From assembly GCA_026874595.1 (NCBI GenBank), contig CM049310.1:45105058-45169057 (forward strand): a DNA stretch of 64,000 nt, written 5' to 3'. Of this stretch, positions 12,724 through 23,861 are shown in pieces; position 1 is the first letter of the stretch, and every line of letters begins with the position of its first letter. The position numbers and the translations under genes were made by a program. Source of the DNA: Sipunculus nudus (taxonomy: Eukaryota; Annelida; Sipuncula; Golfingiida; Sipunculidae). Under the pieces are notes generated by a model. That model ran no database searches, was not told the DNA's origin, and saw only the letters and a program-made list of their open reading frames with translations.

Positions 12724-15667
12724 TTTTTAGCTCAGCTGACTATAAGTCATCTGAGCTATAGTCGTGGTCCATTGTCCGTCATCCATCTGTCTGTCCGTCC
12801 GTCCATCCGTCCGTCCATAGATGTGGCACGTTTTGAAAAAGTAAGACCTAGGAATCCAAAATTCAGCATAATGTTAGATGTCCCCAAGATCTCCTACCAA
12901 GCCGAAAACTGGGTCTTTGCGACTTCATTCCTTTGAGAAATTAAGGAAAAACCTCAATTTTTTATTAAAATCCTATTTTCACACTTCAGGACTGCCTAAT
13001 ATCAAAACCACTCATCTGTTTTTCCTCATATTTACCATAAATATTCCTCTATATAGTTCCTATGTACATGCAAGAAATTAAGTCTGTAAAGTATAAATTT
13101 GTTAAGTTATGGGCCCAAACATAATGGACTTTGTAAAAAATCAGGAAAAATAATAACTCACTTAACATGAAAATTTTGAAACTAGAGTCTATTTTCTCAA
13201 GTATATAACTATGTTTAATTAAGATTCAATTGTTTACCGAAAATTAGATCTGAATTTTGTAAATTTTTTAAGTTATTGGCTTAAAAAAAAAATCAGTACC
13301 TTATATTTTGCCCAACTTTGACCATGGCACGTTTTTTTCCTGTAAGCACCATTGATTTAATTTTCACAGCATGTAAACATAAATATTTAGTTTGTCTAAA
13401 TCTGAAATTTGAAAATAAAAGCTTGAAAATTAAGCTAGTTATTGATTTTTTTTTCTGTAGTCACTTGCTTTGATTACAGATGCAGGGTCCCACTCCAGGT
13501 CACTGGAAGTCAGCTATGCCAGGGTTTCTGATTTGTTACAGTCACTGGGGGAGATCCCCTGCTGTGACAGGTGTACAGTTATTCTCATATCACCACCCCA
13601 ATCAACCCCCCCCCCCCCCCACAAACCCAACCCAAGAAGTGTTATGCACTAATTGTTATTGTTTTCACTGTATCTCCTTAATTGTTATGCTGTTTCCACT
13701 CCGATATGCAAAAACTTTCCTTGAAAAAATAATTCAAGGTGTAATCAAGAAGATGCAATGTTGTGTAATGTAGCATTTTTAAAGAAATCAATTTTCTTTT
13801 AAATGATTTTAACAAATATAATTGAACCCATCAGTATGCTTAAATTATTATAAAATATGAAGCACATTATGGATAAATAAAGACACAATTAAAAATCTTG
13901 AAATCAAAATCAAGTATTATTTTTAGATATTTATTGTTTTGCAGATTTAAAAGATATATTTTTGTGGTAAAAAATAAATAAACATTTGTATGCATGATGT
14001 GGTGTATAAATATCTGACAAGATTGAGATTTATGATGATGCAGTTGAGAATTATGAATCAACTTTTATATTCAGATATATATGTTAAATTGGAAATGTAT
14101 AGAAATATAAACTTAAATTAATAATTGATGTGATAACAAAAAATGAGGATTTAATACAAATATTTGTTCATTATTTTCCTGCCTCAGCAGAATTTGAGAT
14201 CAGGCTTTGTTTGCCCCATTTTATGTTGTTTATTAACTCTATTTCAACTGTATACATTTCATTAAAAAAATACATATATATTTAATAATATATATTATAC
14301 AAAAAAATAGATCCAATTGAACAAATGTGTAAACTACTGAAATGTCAACAGTTAATCGAAAAACCAACTAATGATCATGGTAATAGTACAGATCATTTGT
14401 TCACAAACTGCTCACATGCTTTAGTTTTAACATTAGGAAACACATGGTCAGGTCACAAAATATTTTTTGCAACAATTTCTTGCTCATCAATACAAACCAA
14501 TCATATAAACCAACCATGGCCTTTATTACCTCTTCCTCTTACACTTTATCTCCATTTGATATTATTTTAGATTTTTACCTTCAAGGTTAATCTCAGCTGA
14601 GCACAGTGACCAATAGGTCCCTTGTTTCCTGTAAGTACTGTGGATGTTATTTTCACAGCATGTACACATAAGGATTAAATCTGTTAAAATCTTAAATATG
14701 AAAAATTAAAGCTGCAAAATTAGGCTAGTTATTGAATTTGTTTGGAGGCTCTTGTTGTATTCCCTTACATTGTCAAGCAGTCCACTGAGGTCACTCTAGG
14801 TCATTCAATTCAACTCTCTATGCTCCCCAGGCTGTTATGTAATCCCATCACTCGGCAAGCCCTCTCTCTTGTTGAGCTTGATCAGGCTGCCAGCATAAAT
14901 ACCACAGGGAGCCTTTCTCTCTCCCCCCCCCCCCCCACCCCATTCTGTTGACAGACCTGTACTCTAAACAAGATGAATCTTATAATTTCAGCGATGAACA
15001 GTAACAACAGAGACCCCTCACTGAACCCACCGCTTCGATACACAGGACTAATATACAAGACAATGCTGATAATTTTAATGTTAAAAAATTCTTTTTGTTG
15101 AGACTTGGACAATTTTGATTTTTAATAAAGAAAAAATGTTCAGGAATTTAATCCTAATATTCATATATGGTAAAATATTAGGACCTAATGAAAGTGCTAA
15201 CTTACAAGATTTAAGAAGATATAAATACTTTGTAGCATTTCGTTCATATCTCTTAAAGTTGGTGGGGCCTAGTTATCTAGTTTTTAAAATTAGAAATATT
15301 GGTCAAACTTTGTGGGATTAATTTTTAACTCATATGGCCTTATATTTAACTTTTGAAAAATTAATTACCTTCACACATTATTTGTTTATGAAATGGAACT
15401 TTTATATGACACTTACCGTAAGCCCATTTTTTCCCTTGGTGCATCACTAAATGGTTTCAGGCCAAAGGTTTCATTTATTACACAGTGCATATGCTTTAGC
15501 TCATGTCCATTATTCTATAATTTACAGAGTTTCATTTAAGCTGGACCATTTTCTCTTAGCTTTTCAAATGGTAATATACATGGAAAAACCATAAGAAACA
15601 AAAATATTTTGCAGTTACTAATATTTTCCAAAATTCAGCTGAGCGACGTGACCCATAGGTCCCTTGT
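12724..15667 (+). mobile_element. TTTTTAGCTCAG element, copy 3, composite
   Basis: The head has T5, the hairpin (AGCTCAGCTGACT / AGTCATCTGAGCT), a CCGT/CCAT microsatellite and the first core, nearly identical to copy 4 at 48860. A terminus CAGCTGAGC...TAGGTCCCTTGTT is reached at 14626. The sequence then resumes with a second partial core (CCTGTAAGTACTGTGGATG at about 14627) and reaches another terminus at 15667. It is either two overlapping elements or one with an internal tail. C14 and C12 runs lie at about 13607-13620 and 14925-14937. It lies in the kinesin A-B intron, sense to the gene. Confidence 0.65.
14325..14570 (+). pseudogene. Possible LINE-type endonuclease remnant
   Basis: The frame reads QLIEKPT, then STDHLFTN and later WSGHKIFFATI. 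This spacing resembles the C-terminal part of apurinic endonucleases of non-LTR retrotransposons (QL...PT...STLDLIFTN...SDH...). The catalytic SDH is degraded to SGH here. It lies inside composite element copy 3. Helentrons are known to carry a LINE-like endonuclease, so this could be a relic of an autonomous partner or an unrelated LINE scrap. Evidence is weak. Confidence 0.3.
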
Positions 15668-17010
15668 TTTGTGTTTTTGATGCTGCAGTCACTTTTTTTG
15701 TAGGACAAGTAAAAAAAAAATCGGCAGGTTAAAGCTAGATGTTACATGTCCTGCTGGGCAAGTATTTTCCAAACTTAATGTAGATCCCTGGCATGATGTT
15801 GTCATAGTTTGTCTTCTAATAGATAGGCCAGTTTTTGAGAAACATATGTGATAAAATGCCCTAGGGTTCATATTAAAAAGTTAAGAAAAGAAATGAAAAC
15901 TTGATCTTTTAGAAATGTGCAAACCCTGCATTAAATATATAGATTTCAGGTTTGAATTTTATTTTTTTTATAGGAAACAGACACATGTAAAGTCCTATTA
16001 ATATAAGTGATTCATTTTGTTTTGTTAATGAATTAATTATAAATCAAGTTAGATTTAATACTTTCATTAGTTAAATATTTGTTTTACAGCTGTGTAATCA
16101 AGAACTGCTGCCATGGTAATACACAGAGATCATTCCTCATGTAAATGTTGGTTGATGAAGTGGTTGATTTAAATAGACACATGCATCCACTTCTCTGATT
16201 ATTTTCTATTTTATTAATTATTACAAACAAACTTAATTACAGAAATCCAATTTGTAACATTTGGGAACTGATTTATAGTGTGTACAATATTTCATGACCA
16301 CTTATATTAAAATAGCGTACACTGGCAGGTCAGTTAAGGTGTAACAGTATTGTTTTATGCCTGTAGCTCATTCTGGGTCGTACTGTATAACACTTTTATT
16401 TAAGGCAGTTTTGTTTCTGTTTGGATATTGATTGAACCACATGGAATAGTGATTCTCCACAGGACAACCTTGTCACCATGACCTGATGCTTGATTTGGCT
16501 ACCAGATGGCAGCACCTGTTATGCCATTTGGTGTGCCCCTGCTGTCTGATCACACTCATTTAAACCACTGTCATACCAATATCCTGTGATACTGCAAGTA
16601 CTATAATTACAATTTCAACAAACATTGTATTCTCAAGAAAAATGCTTTTACAGTATTTTTCATAATGGCCATAAAAGGCTGGCTCTCAAAATGGGATTTC
16701 TTTTTTTATAATTTGTTTTCAGCACAGAGAAACCTCATTATATATGATAATGTTACCTTTTTGCTATGTAACAGTCCATTAACTAATAATCAGAACACTC
16801 AAGCAATATAATGAATGAAACAAAATAAATTCTGTGAATTACACATTTCTTTGGAAGAGGATTAAGTTTGCCTTATAATAAGAACAGCAAGTGAGCAAAG
16901 AATATCTAGAATATTAAAAAAAAATGAATAACCAAGAAGAGTGATGTCATTCAGTTATTTTATACAACATAATAATAATAATATATGATCATATTTTTTT
17001 CAATTTTTAG
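15668..17010. other. Kinesin intron A-B, last part
   Basis: AT-rich intron with no recognised repeat or exon. It ends in the polypyrimidine acceptor TTTTTTTCAATTTTTAG at 17010. Confidence 0.5.
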
Positions 17011-17191
17011 GGTCTGGTAAGAGCTACACCATGATGGGCACAGGAGAACAGAAAGGGTTGATCCCCCGACTCTGTGACGGTCTGTTTGACCGCATCTCTA
17101 AAAACACTGACTCTTCTCTCAGCTTCAAGGCAGAGGTGTCTTACATGGAAATCTATAATGAAAAAGTTCGGGATCTACTGGATCCAAAAGG
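17011..17191 (+). CDS. KIF13: Kinesin-3 (KIF13-like) motor domain, exon B
   Basis: The exon is 181 bp, entering after one codon base and leaving after two, with donor GTAAGA. It completes the P-loop as GQTGSGKS across the junction with exon A. It continues [20 protein letters not shown], a loop region, then [19 protein letters not shown]. The last block is diagnostic of kinesin-3 and matches KIF13 wording most closely ([16 protein letters not shown]1 has YCERVRDLLNP). No frame damage. Confidence 0.95.
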
Positions 17192-17880
17192 GTAAGAATA
17201 AAGTGGTTAAATGTCTACTATTACACAAAGCAACTTAAAAGATCTCCACAAGGGTGTTGACACATATACATAAATGGCGTGCAGATTTATCAATTAAATC
17301 AATGATTGTTTTTTTTCTTTCTAAAACCCTAACGGCAAGTTGACTTTGGATGTGGTGGATTGGTGGTTTCATTATGAATACCAATGTTCATGTCAGACTG
17401 TTTACTGGCGTCAATATTTTAGGTACTGGTATACAGCAGATTTCAGGTTAATATAGAAAGCACATACAATAATCGAATAATAATCGATCCTCAGTCGTTT
17501 TTATTTTTCAATCATCTATTATGATTTTAAAACCAATCCCTACCACTAATATACATCTGCACAAGATATTTTTTCACACTGATTAAGATGAAATATTTAA
17601 TGGAGATGAACCTGTGACAATAGATAATGAGCTGCATGCATGTGATAAAATACAATGATGAAGACTGAAAACAAAAGACATGATGAGGAAGCTTACAATG
17701 GATAAAGGCATGTTAATATCCATTGTGGTCAGTCCCAACTTGATCAACCATCTTTCTTTAATATGTGCAGTTTTTCAGTTTCCAATGCTGAGAGTATCCA
17801 TGGCTGTTGGCTGGATGGCTATATTGTTGTGCACCTTATCACTTTTAGCTTGATCCTATGCCACATCATTCTTTAGTTTA

Positions 17881-19258
17881 CCGTAAAATCTCCACTTAAA
17901 ACCGCACTTCCGATTAAAACCGCACCCAGACTTCGCCGAAATTCCAGGTGAGACACCGCGAGGGGCTCAAATACTAAGAACCCCCCTTTAAAACCGCACC
18001 AACTTTCGCTACGGAATGATTTGACAAAGGACACAATCAAGCTATCATCGAGAAAAAAAGCACGCGTAGGATGCAACTCGGCCATTCCTGTCCACTTTAA
18101 AATTCCTTGGGCATTTTATTTAAAAACATAACACTTTTTTGCAGGGTCACTCAAGCATGAAGTTTGGGAAGACGTAAGGGCCGGTGAACCTCTGCCTGTT
18201 TATACAAATTTCATTCCGTGTCGTATTCTTGTATGCTACTGATTTGTCATTATATTTTAGAAAAAATATTCTGCTGATCCATTTCTAGTCACTGTATATT
18301 TTAATTGTAAAAGTAATATTTTGAAATATTAATTTCTGATGAAAATTCCATTTTCTGGATTTACTCGGAAGATTCAAATAATTTTCATACCGGTTACTTC
18401 GGTATTATCTTCGTCACATCATACGTTGACATCGCTCCATGTCACAATTTGCTGGTGCGTTTGAAAACATCGCTGGTCAACTTAACTAAATATCTAAGTA
18501 ACTGAAGTTACCTTGTCGAGATACGCACGTATAGGAAACATGACGCTTGAAATCGAGTGATTTAAGGTAAAATTAAAGTGGCCAGTCGGGGTAAGCAAGT
18601 TTTTTTTTTTCCTAAAGAAAGTTTCCGTGAGGGGAGCCATTTTGTCAAAGCAGTGTTCGCACAAGGCACGCTGGGACCGCGTACAGCCGTTCAAAATATT
18701 CTTAGCAGAATACCAGGGCGTTTCAGCACATGGCGGCACTCAAACTTGATTTTAAAACGATCGTCTGCCATTGTGTGACTCTTTACGATGTCAGCTTTTT
18801 ATTCATTTTACATTTTGACAAATAATCATTGCTAAATAATGCCGCAAATGGGTTTAAAGTAGGCTTTTATTTCAATTTTGCTTGATCATGCCCAACGAAG
18901 TGGGCTGCTGTGTGTTACAGCAGGGTTGTTGTAAACGTATTATTTGGTGACAGTTAACAAGATTTTATAACAAGTTATATATCACACGAAACTAATCAGC
19001 AATATTTAGTTTATAAATAACAAATAATCGTAAATAATACATTTAAACACGGCTCCCATGCATGCGAGACTGCTGCTAAGAACGGCCTTCGAAAGTTGCA
19101 ATAATATCGCCCACTCGCCGGCCCAAAAACGATGTCTGTCAGGAAGATATTCAGGAAACCCTTCTAGTATAAACCGCACAGTGCTTTCAGGAAATCAACC
19201 TGATTTCAAGATTTTGAATTTCTTGATTTAACCGCGGTTTTAAGTGGAGATTTTACGG
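17881..19258. mobile_element. 1,378-bp terminal-inverted-repeat DNA element
   Basis: Perfect 25-bp terminal inverted repeats (17881-17905 and 19234-19258) begin CCGTAAAATCTCCACTTAAA and are flanked by TA on both sides (17879-17880, 19259-19260). TA duplication and the AAAATCTCCACTTAA style of end suggest a Tc1/mariner or pogo-related non-autonomous element. Only short frames without transposase motifs are inside. Its interior is visibly richer in GC and CpG than the intron around it. It lies in the kinesin B-C intron, with intact perfect ends that suggest a recent insertion. Confidence 0.85.
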
Positions 19259-19417
19259 TAATACATGTGTATACCTCTGTATTATTATAGTACATGTGGA
19301 AACCATAATTACCACTTCAGTTGTATATAAGAAAAGTACACATAAAGGATGTATGATACTTTACATTTGATTAATCATGATTTGCCTTGAACTGAGTGAT
19401 CTCTTTGTAACTTTCAG

Positions 19418-19502
19418 AAAGCATAATTTAAAGGTACGAGAGCACAACATCCTGGGGCCATATGTTGATGGTCTGTCCACCCTCTGTGTCTCATCTTTTG
19501 AG
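19418..19502 (+). CDS. KIF13: Kinesin-3 (KIF13-like) motor domain, exon C
   Basis: The exon is 85 bp, with acceptor TAACTTTCAG and donor GTAAGT. It supplies the final base of the glycine codon begun in exon B, then KHNLKVREHNILGPYVDG and LSTLCVSSFE. The motif LKVREH..LGPYVDGLS is the conserved kinesin-3 segment before switch I. It ends in phase 0. Confidence 0.93.
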
Positions 19503-19978
19503 GTAAGTCATGTTTCTCAACTTTGACAAGGATATTTGCAAGAGAATATTTTCCTGGTGTAACTTTATAATTCAGTGCATTCTTCGTTTAGAGTCCCCAT
19601 GCTTGAAAAACAGACTAAGTGTGACAGTCATTGAAATAAGTCATCCAGGTATCCGGTTATAAAGATAATGTTAATTCAAATGTTATGGTTACAATACTTA
19701 TCACCACCACTTTTATGCATGTCTACTGACAGTATCAAATTTGGATCTTGCTGAACTTACCAGTGTGTAATTTCACACTTGTGTAATTTAGAAATGGAAA
19801 CACTGTATTTTTTAGTGCAATGTTTAATGTAGTATTTATCATCAGTATTAAGAAATTTATTAATTTTGTAAAAGCATTTTTAAACTTTGTTCACTAATTA
19901 TTATATAACCACTGGATTGTTATTCATTAATGAAAACAGATGAACACTTTTCAGTGAAAATGAATGTAACATTTTCAG

Positions 19979-20113
19979 GACATTGACAATTTAATGTCAG
20001 AAGGAAACAAGTCTCGCACAGTGGCTGCCACCAATATGAACAGTGAGAGCAGTAGATCCCATGCAGTGTTCAACATAATAATGACACAGACACTCACAGA
20101 TACACAGAGTGGG
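19979..20113 (+). CDS. KIF13: Kinesin-3 (KIF13-like) motor domain, exon D (switch I)
   Basis: The exon is 135 bp, phase 0 at both ends, with acceptor ACATTTTCAG and donor GGG|GTAAGT. It encodes [20 protein letters not shown], then [11 protein letters not shown] (switch I, which senses the nucleotide gamma-phosphate) and [14 protein letters not shown]. Its last 45 bases and the first bases of the intron form the founder unit of a tandem array running into the intron, so many downstream copies of its donor exist. The first donor gives the family-typical junction ...[12 protein letters not shown]. The following intron is 30,048 bp. Confidence 0.93.
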
Positions 20114-20930
20114 GTAAGTTTTCAACATAATTATGACACAGACACTCACAGATACACAGAGTTCGTAAGTTTTCAACATTATTATGACACAGACTCCCAT
20201 GCAAAGAGCGGGATAATTGTTCAACATCCTGACACAGACACTTACAGATACACAGAGTGGGGTAAGTGTTCAACATTATAATGACACAGGAACTTACAAT
20301 TACACAGAGTGGGGTAAGTGGTCAACATTATCATGACATAGGAACTTATAATTACACAGAGTGGGGTAAGTGTTCAACATTATCATGACACAGAAACTTA
20401 CAATTACACAGGGTGGGGTAAGTGTTCAACATTATCATGACACAGACACTCACAAATACATAGAGTGGGGTAAGTTTTCAACATTATCATGACACAAACT
20501 CTGATAAAAGAGTTGGGTAAGTGGTCAACATCACCCTGACACAGACACTTACAGATACACAGAGTGGGGTAAGTGGTCAACATTATCATGACACAGACAC
20601 TTACAGATACACAGAGTGGGGTATGTGTTCACAATCATCTTGACACAGAAATTTACAGATACACAAAGTGGGGTAAGTTTACATAATCATCATGACAGAA
20701 ACACTCATGCATACACAGAGTACGGTATGTATTCAAGATTGTAATGATATAAACACTCATAGATACACAGAATGTGGTAATTTTCAACATCATCAGGAAA
20801 CAGACACTCACATATACATAAAGTGGTGTAAGTGCTCATGCAGTGTCTGCATAACGTAGATATTCTCAAGTACACAGGGTTATGTGTCCAACATGATCAT
20901 GGCATTCATACATACAAATACAGGAATTCA
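20069..20930 (+). repeat. 52-bp minisatellite made from exon D end plus splice donor
   Basis: About 15-17 head-to-tail units follow one another, mostly at 52-bp spacing (unit starts 20069, 20121, 20172, 20220, 20269, 20321, 20373, 20425, 20477, 20524, 20576, 20628 and on). Each unit has the form TTCAACATTATCATGACACA, then GACACT(C/T)ACAGATACACAGA, then GTGGGGTAAGTG. Unit 1 contains the last 15 codons of exon D. At least eight units keep GTGGGGTAAGT, a full splice-donor context; others have variants such as GTGGGGTATGT. Later units (after about 20700) are degraded. Confidence 0.9.
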
Positions 20931-22240
20931 GCAAGACTTTGAAGAATATTTAGCCAGTGAGTGAAGTAGAGGGTACAAATATTGTCTAAATGCACATGGA
21001 CGGTTAGAGACATGTGAACAGTTAAAATTAGATGACTTGGAAATTAAACATCTCTCTGATTAAACATACTTCTGAGACAGCATATGAGGATTGTAGGCAG
21101 GTGAAAATAATATCAGGATTTACCAGAAGATATGTAACAAGAGGTCAGGAAACCCTACATAATGTTATATATATATAAAATTCCAGGAAGACTTAAGAGA
21201 CATCCCTGAGATTTATTGGTCATGTAACTGTTGATTAAAATATGAAGTACATAAAGCAGCCATATTTGTGGTGGTAGCTTACTAAATAGACATATTCTAT
21301 TTTACTATAGGGTATCTTTGTCATTATTCCAAGATGACATGATCATGTAGAAGGCCTGCTGCCCTCATGTGAGAATGTGGCAAACAAAGCTGCAAAAAGG
21401 ACAAAAAAAAGAGAAAATAAAAATAGTCATCCCATATATATATTACTGTCAAGATATCTAAGCCCCAGTGTGTGAAAATAATTGAAAACTATTATCCACA
21501 TATCTGTAGGACACATACATACAAGCTAAATGGAATGTAACCGCTTAACATGCAAGGGTAAATGTATTGTGGTAGACATCAGTAGACCTTGAGAGTGCTA
21601 TGATCAGAGCTTTGATTAGGGCCGTGACATTTGTTTATGGTATATTGCAGAAACCTTGTCCACCTGAAGGCTGAACAAAGTGAGCTTTCACTCAACCAGA
21701 GGCTTTTTATTATTTCCCTTTCCTGTGTTTTCCCTTTCACTGTCAGCAGAACATGACAATAACATCCTGTAGCCCACCCTTGGTTGGAATGTGCTCCACA
21801 TATTACAAGCTGTGTAATATTACAAAAAGTACTGGATGCACTCCTACTGGCCTTGCCTGAGGCTGTGTCATCAGAGACGCACTGGCTGATGCTAATTATA
21901 AAACATACATCATCAGACAATCAGTGGCTCTTTTAATGTTAATTATGGTGGTATAATTATATAATTATACTATTATCAACAGACATGGGTCTGTCTGGAT
22001 TATGAATATGAAAAAAAAGTTCTTACATAATTTCCAGCCACCTCATCACATAACTGTAAAAGTGCCAGTTCCCAGTAACTAATTAATATTTTTTACAGCT
22101 CAGTTGTTTTAAATCTGTGATCTTATTTTGGGTGTGTGCTTGAAAATGAAATATATGCAAAGTTATTTGTAATTCTGGAAGCATAATTATTCTCTTTACT
22201 GAAGCTTTATGGAAGTTTACATTTCATCCCTATCTGTCCA
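20931..22240. other. Large kinesin intron, segment before element at 22.2 kb
   Basis: No exon, RNA gene or recognised repeat. Some AT-rich short repeats only. Confidence 0.5.
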
Positions 22241-23861
22241 TCTTCGCTCAGCTGACTGAAAGTCATCATAGCTATAGCGATCACTCCTCATCTGTCGTCG
22301 GTCCAGCATGACGTCTGTCTGTCCATTAACAGGGCACAAATCTATTTGCTGGACCTAGAAACTGAAATCTGAAAACCTATGGAGGTCCATAAAAAATCTC
22401 CTAAGAAACCGTAAATTAGGTCACTGTGACATATTTCCTCTGAGCTATGAGGCCGGTAAGTACCCCCCAGAATACTTGATACAAAATAGTCGTGGTCAAT
22501 TGTCCGTCGTCTGTCGGTTTGTCCATCCATAGATGTGGCACGTTTTGAAACCATAAGACCTAGGAATCTGAAATTTAGCATAATGTTAGATGTCCCCAAG
22601 ATCTCCTACCAAGCCAAAAAACTCGGTCTTTGCGACTTTGTTCCTTTGAGAAATTAAAGGGACAAAATCAAGAGCTTAATTATGGCTATTCTTTCACACC
22701 GTCAGTTCAGTTTTGCTTTATACAAATGTTTCCCAGCAAAACCATCCCAGCAGACAGTCTCATTTCCCTGCATATGGCTATTTAACACCATGTTTTGGCT
22801 CTGCATGTTGGTAAACACAGTCTGATTACCATAACAAGGCTGTGTGACCGGAGGTCCAATTAAGAGAAGCATTATGCTGTGTTTCAGCCAGCAGAAATAT
22901 GTATTACATATTTTTGGCCAAGTCAATTGACACATATTGGCTCAGTGATGGACAAGGCCCCTCGCGCTGTGTTTATGTTGATACCTTTCATCGCGCCCGG
23001 TCCACTGTTTTTAATAGTTGTTTACAGGAGAAAGCAAACGGTTTCAGGGCAATATTTTGGCAGGTGTATATATATTTTAAAGGGAAGAAGCTATTTTTCG
23101 TGTTAACTCAACATGCTTTATAGGTGATTGGGCCCCTTTAAGGAAAAACCTCAATTTATTATTAAACACCTATTTTCACAGACTAGGACCTTCTAACTAA
23201 ACATCAAGGGGGGCCAGTCTCCTTGGAAACCTGAAATTAGCTCAGGGTGATTTATTTTTGCTAACTACAGGCTGAAAACATAATTTTGAGCACCCAGTCA
23301 GTTAGACAGGGCACAAATTGTATCTGCTAGGCCTAGAATCTTCTAACTTGACATTCAGGCAGGTCCTGGGTAAAACTGCATAGAAACATGAAATTAGGTC
23401 ATGGTGACCTATATTTTGTGAACTTTGGGCCAGAAAACATTTTTAGCACCCTGAAAATCAGATTTACACAAATTGTATCTGCTAACCCTAGAATGTTCCA
23501 ATGTAAAAAAATTAGGTCATTGTGATTGTATTACTGGCCAAAAACATTTTAAGCACCTAGAAAGTCTGACAGGGTACAAAACTTTACTGTTGGACTTAGA
23601 ATCTTCTGTCTTGACATCCAGGGATGTCTTTAAAAAATGTGCATGGCCATTTTTAGCTCAGCTGATGGCATACAGAAAGGCTAGATTTCATGGGAATGGC
23701 TGGACATACTGTCATGAAACTTGTTCTTCTTGTTGATTTTGAAGAACTATTTGCTACAGTTGAATGGGGATACCACCTACAAATTTGGCATTCAGATGAT
23801 TAAATTCCTTTTCTGAATGTCTTTCTAGTCAGCTGAGCTTCTGACCCATGGGTCACTTGTT
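22241..23861 (+). mobile_element. TTTTTAGCTCAG-family element, copy 4, degraded and interrupted
   Basis: The head at 22241 (TCTTCGCTCAGCTGACTGAA) keeps the hairpin order but has lost the T5 tract. A second head-like stretch (GTCGTGGTCAATTGTCCGTCG, then the core ATAAGACCTAGGAATC) follows at about 22489. The core is cut by a MITE at 22657-23138 and resumes exactly with GGAAAAACCTCAATTT. Several short repeats of the TAGAATCTTCTAACTTGACA type follow. A further head TTTTTAGCTCAGCTGATGG lies at 23650, and the tail CAGCTGAGCTTCTGACCCAT ends at 23861. Confidence 0.65.
22657..23138 (+). mobile_element. MITE, AAGGGACA type, copy 2, nested
   Basis: This 482-bp copy has ends AAGGGACAAAATCA and TGATTGGGCCCCTT. 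It interrupts the sequence GAGAAATTAA|GGAAAAACC, which is intact in four other element copies, so the target is known exactly. The duplicated target is TA (or the enclosing TTAA). It shares the interior of the copy at 7660-8166 throughout. Confidence 0.85.

Noticed and set aside
19994-20281. A 95-codon frame continuing past exon D
   Set aside because: It is exon D read through its splice donor into the 52-bp array. The family-typical junction to exon E shows the donor at 20114 is used.
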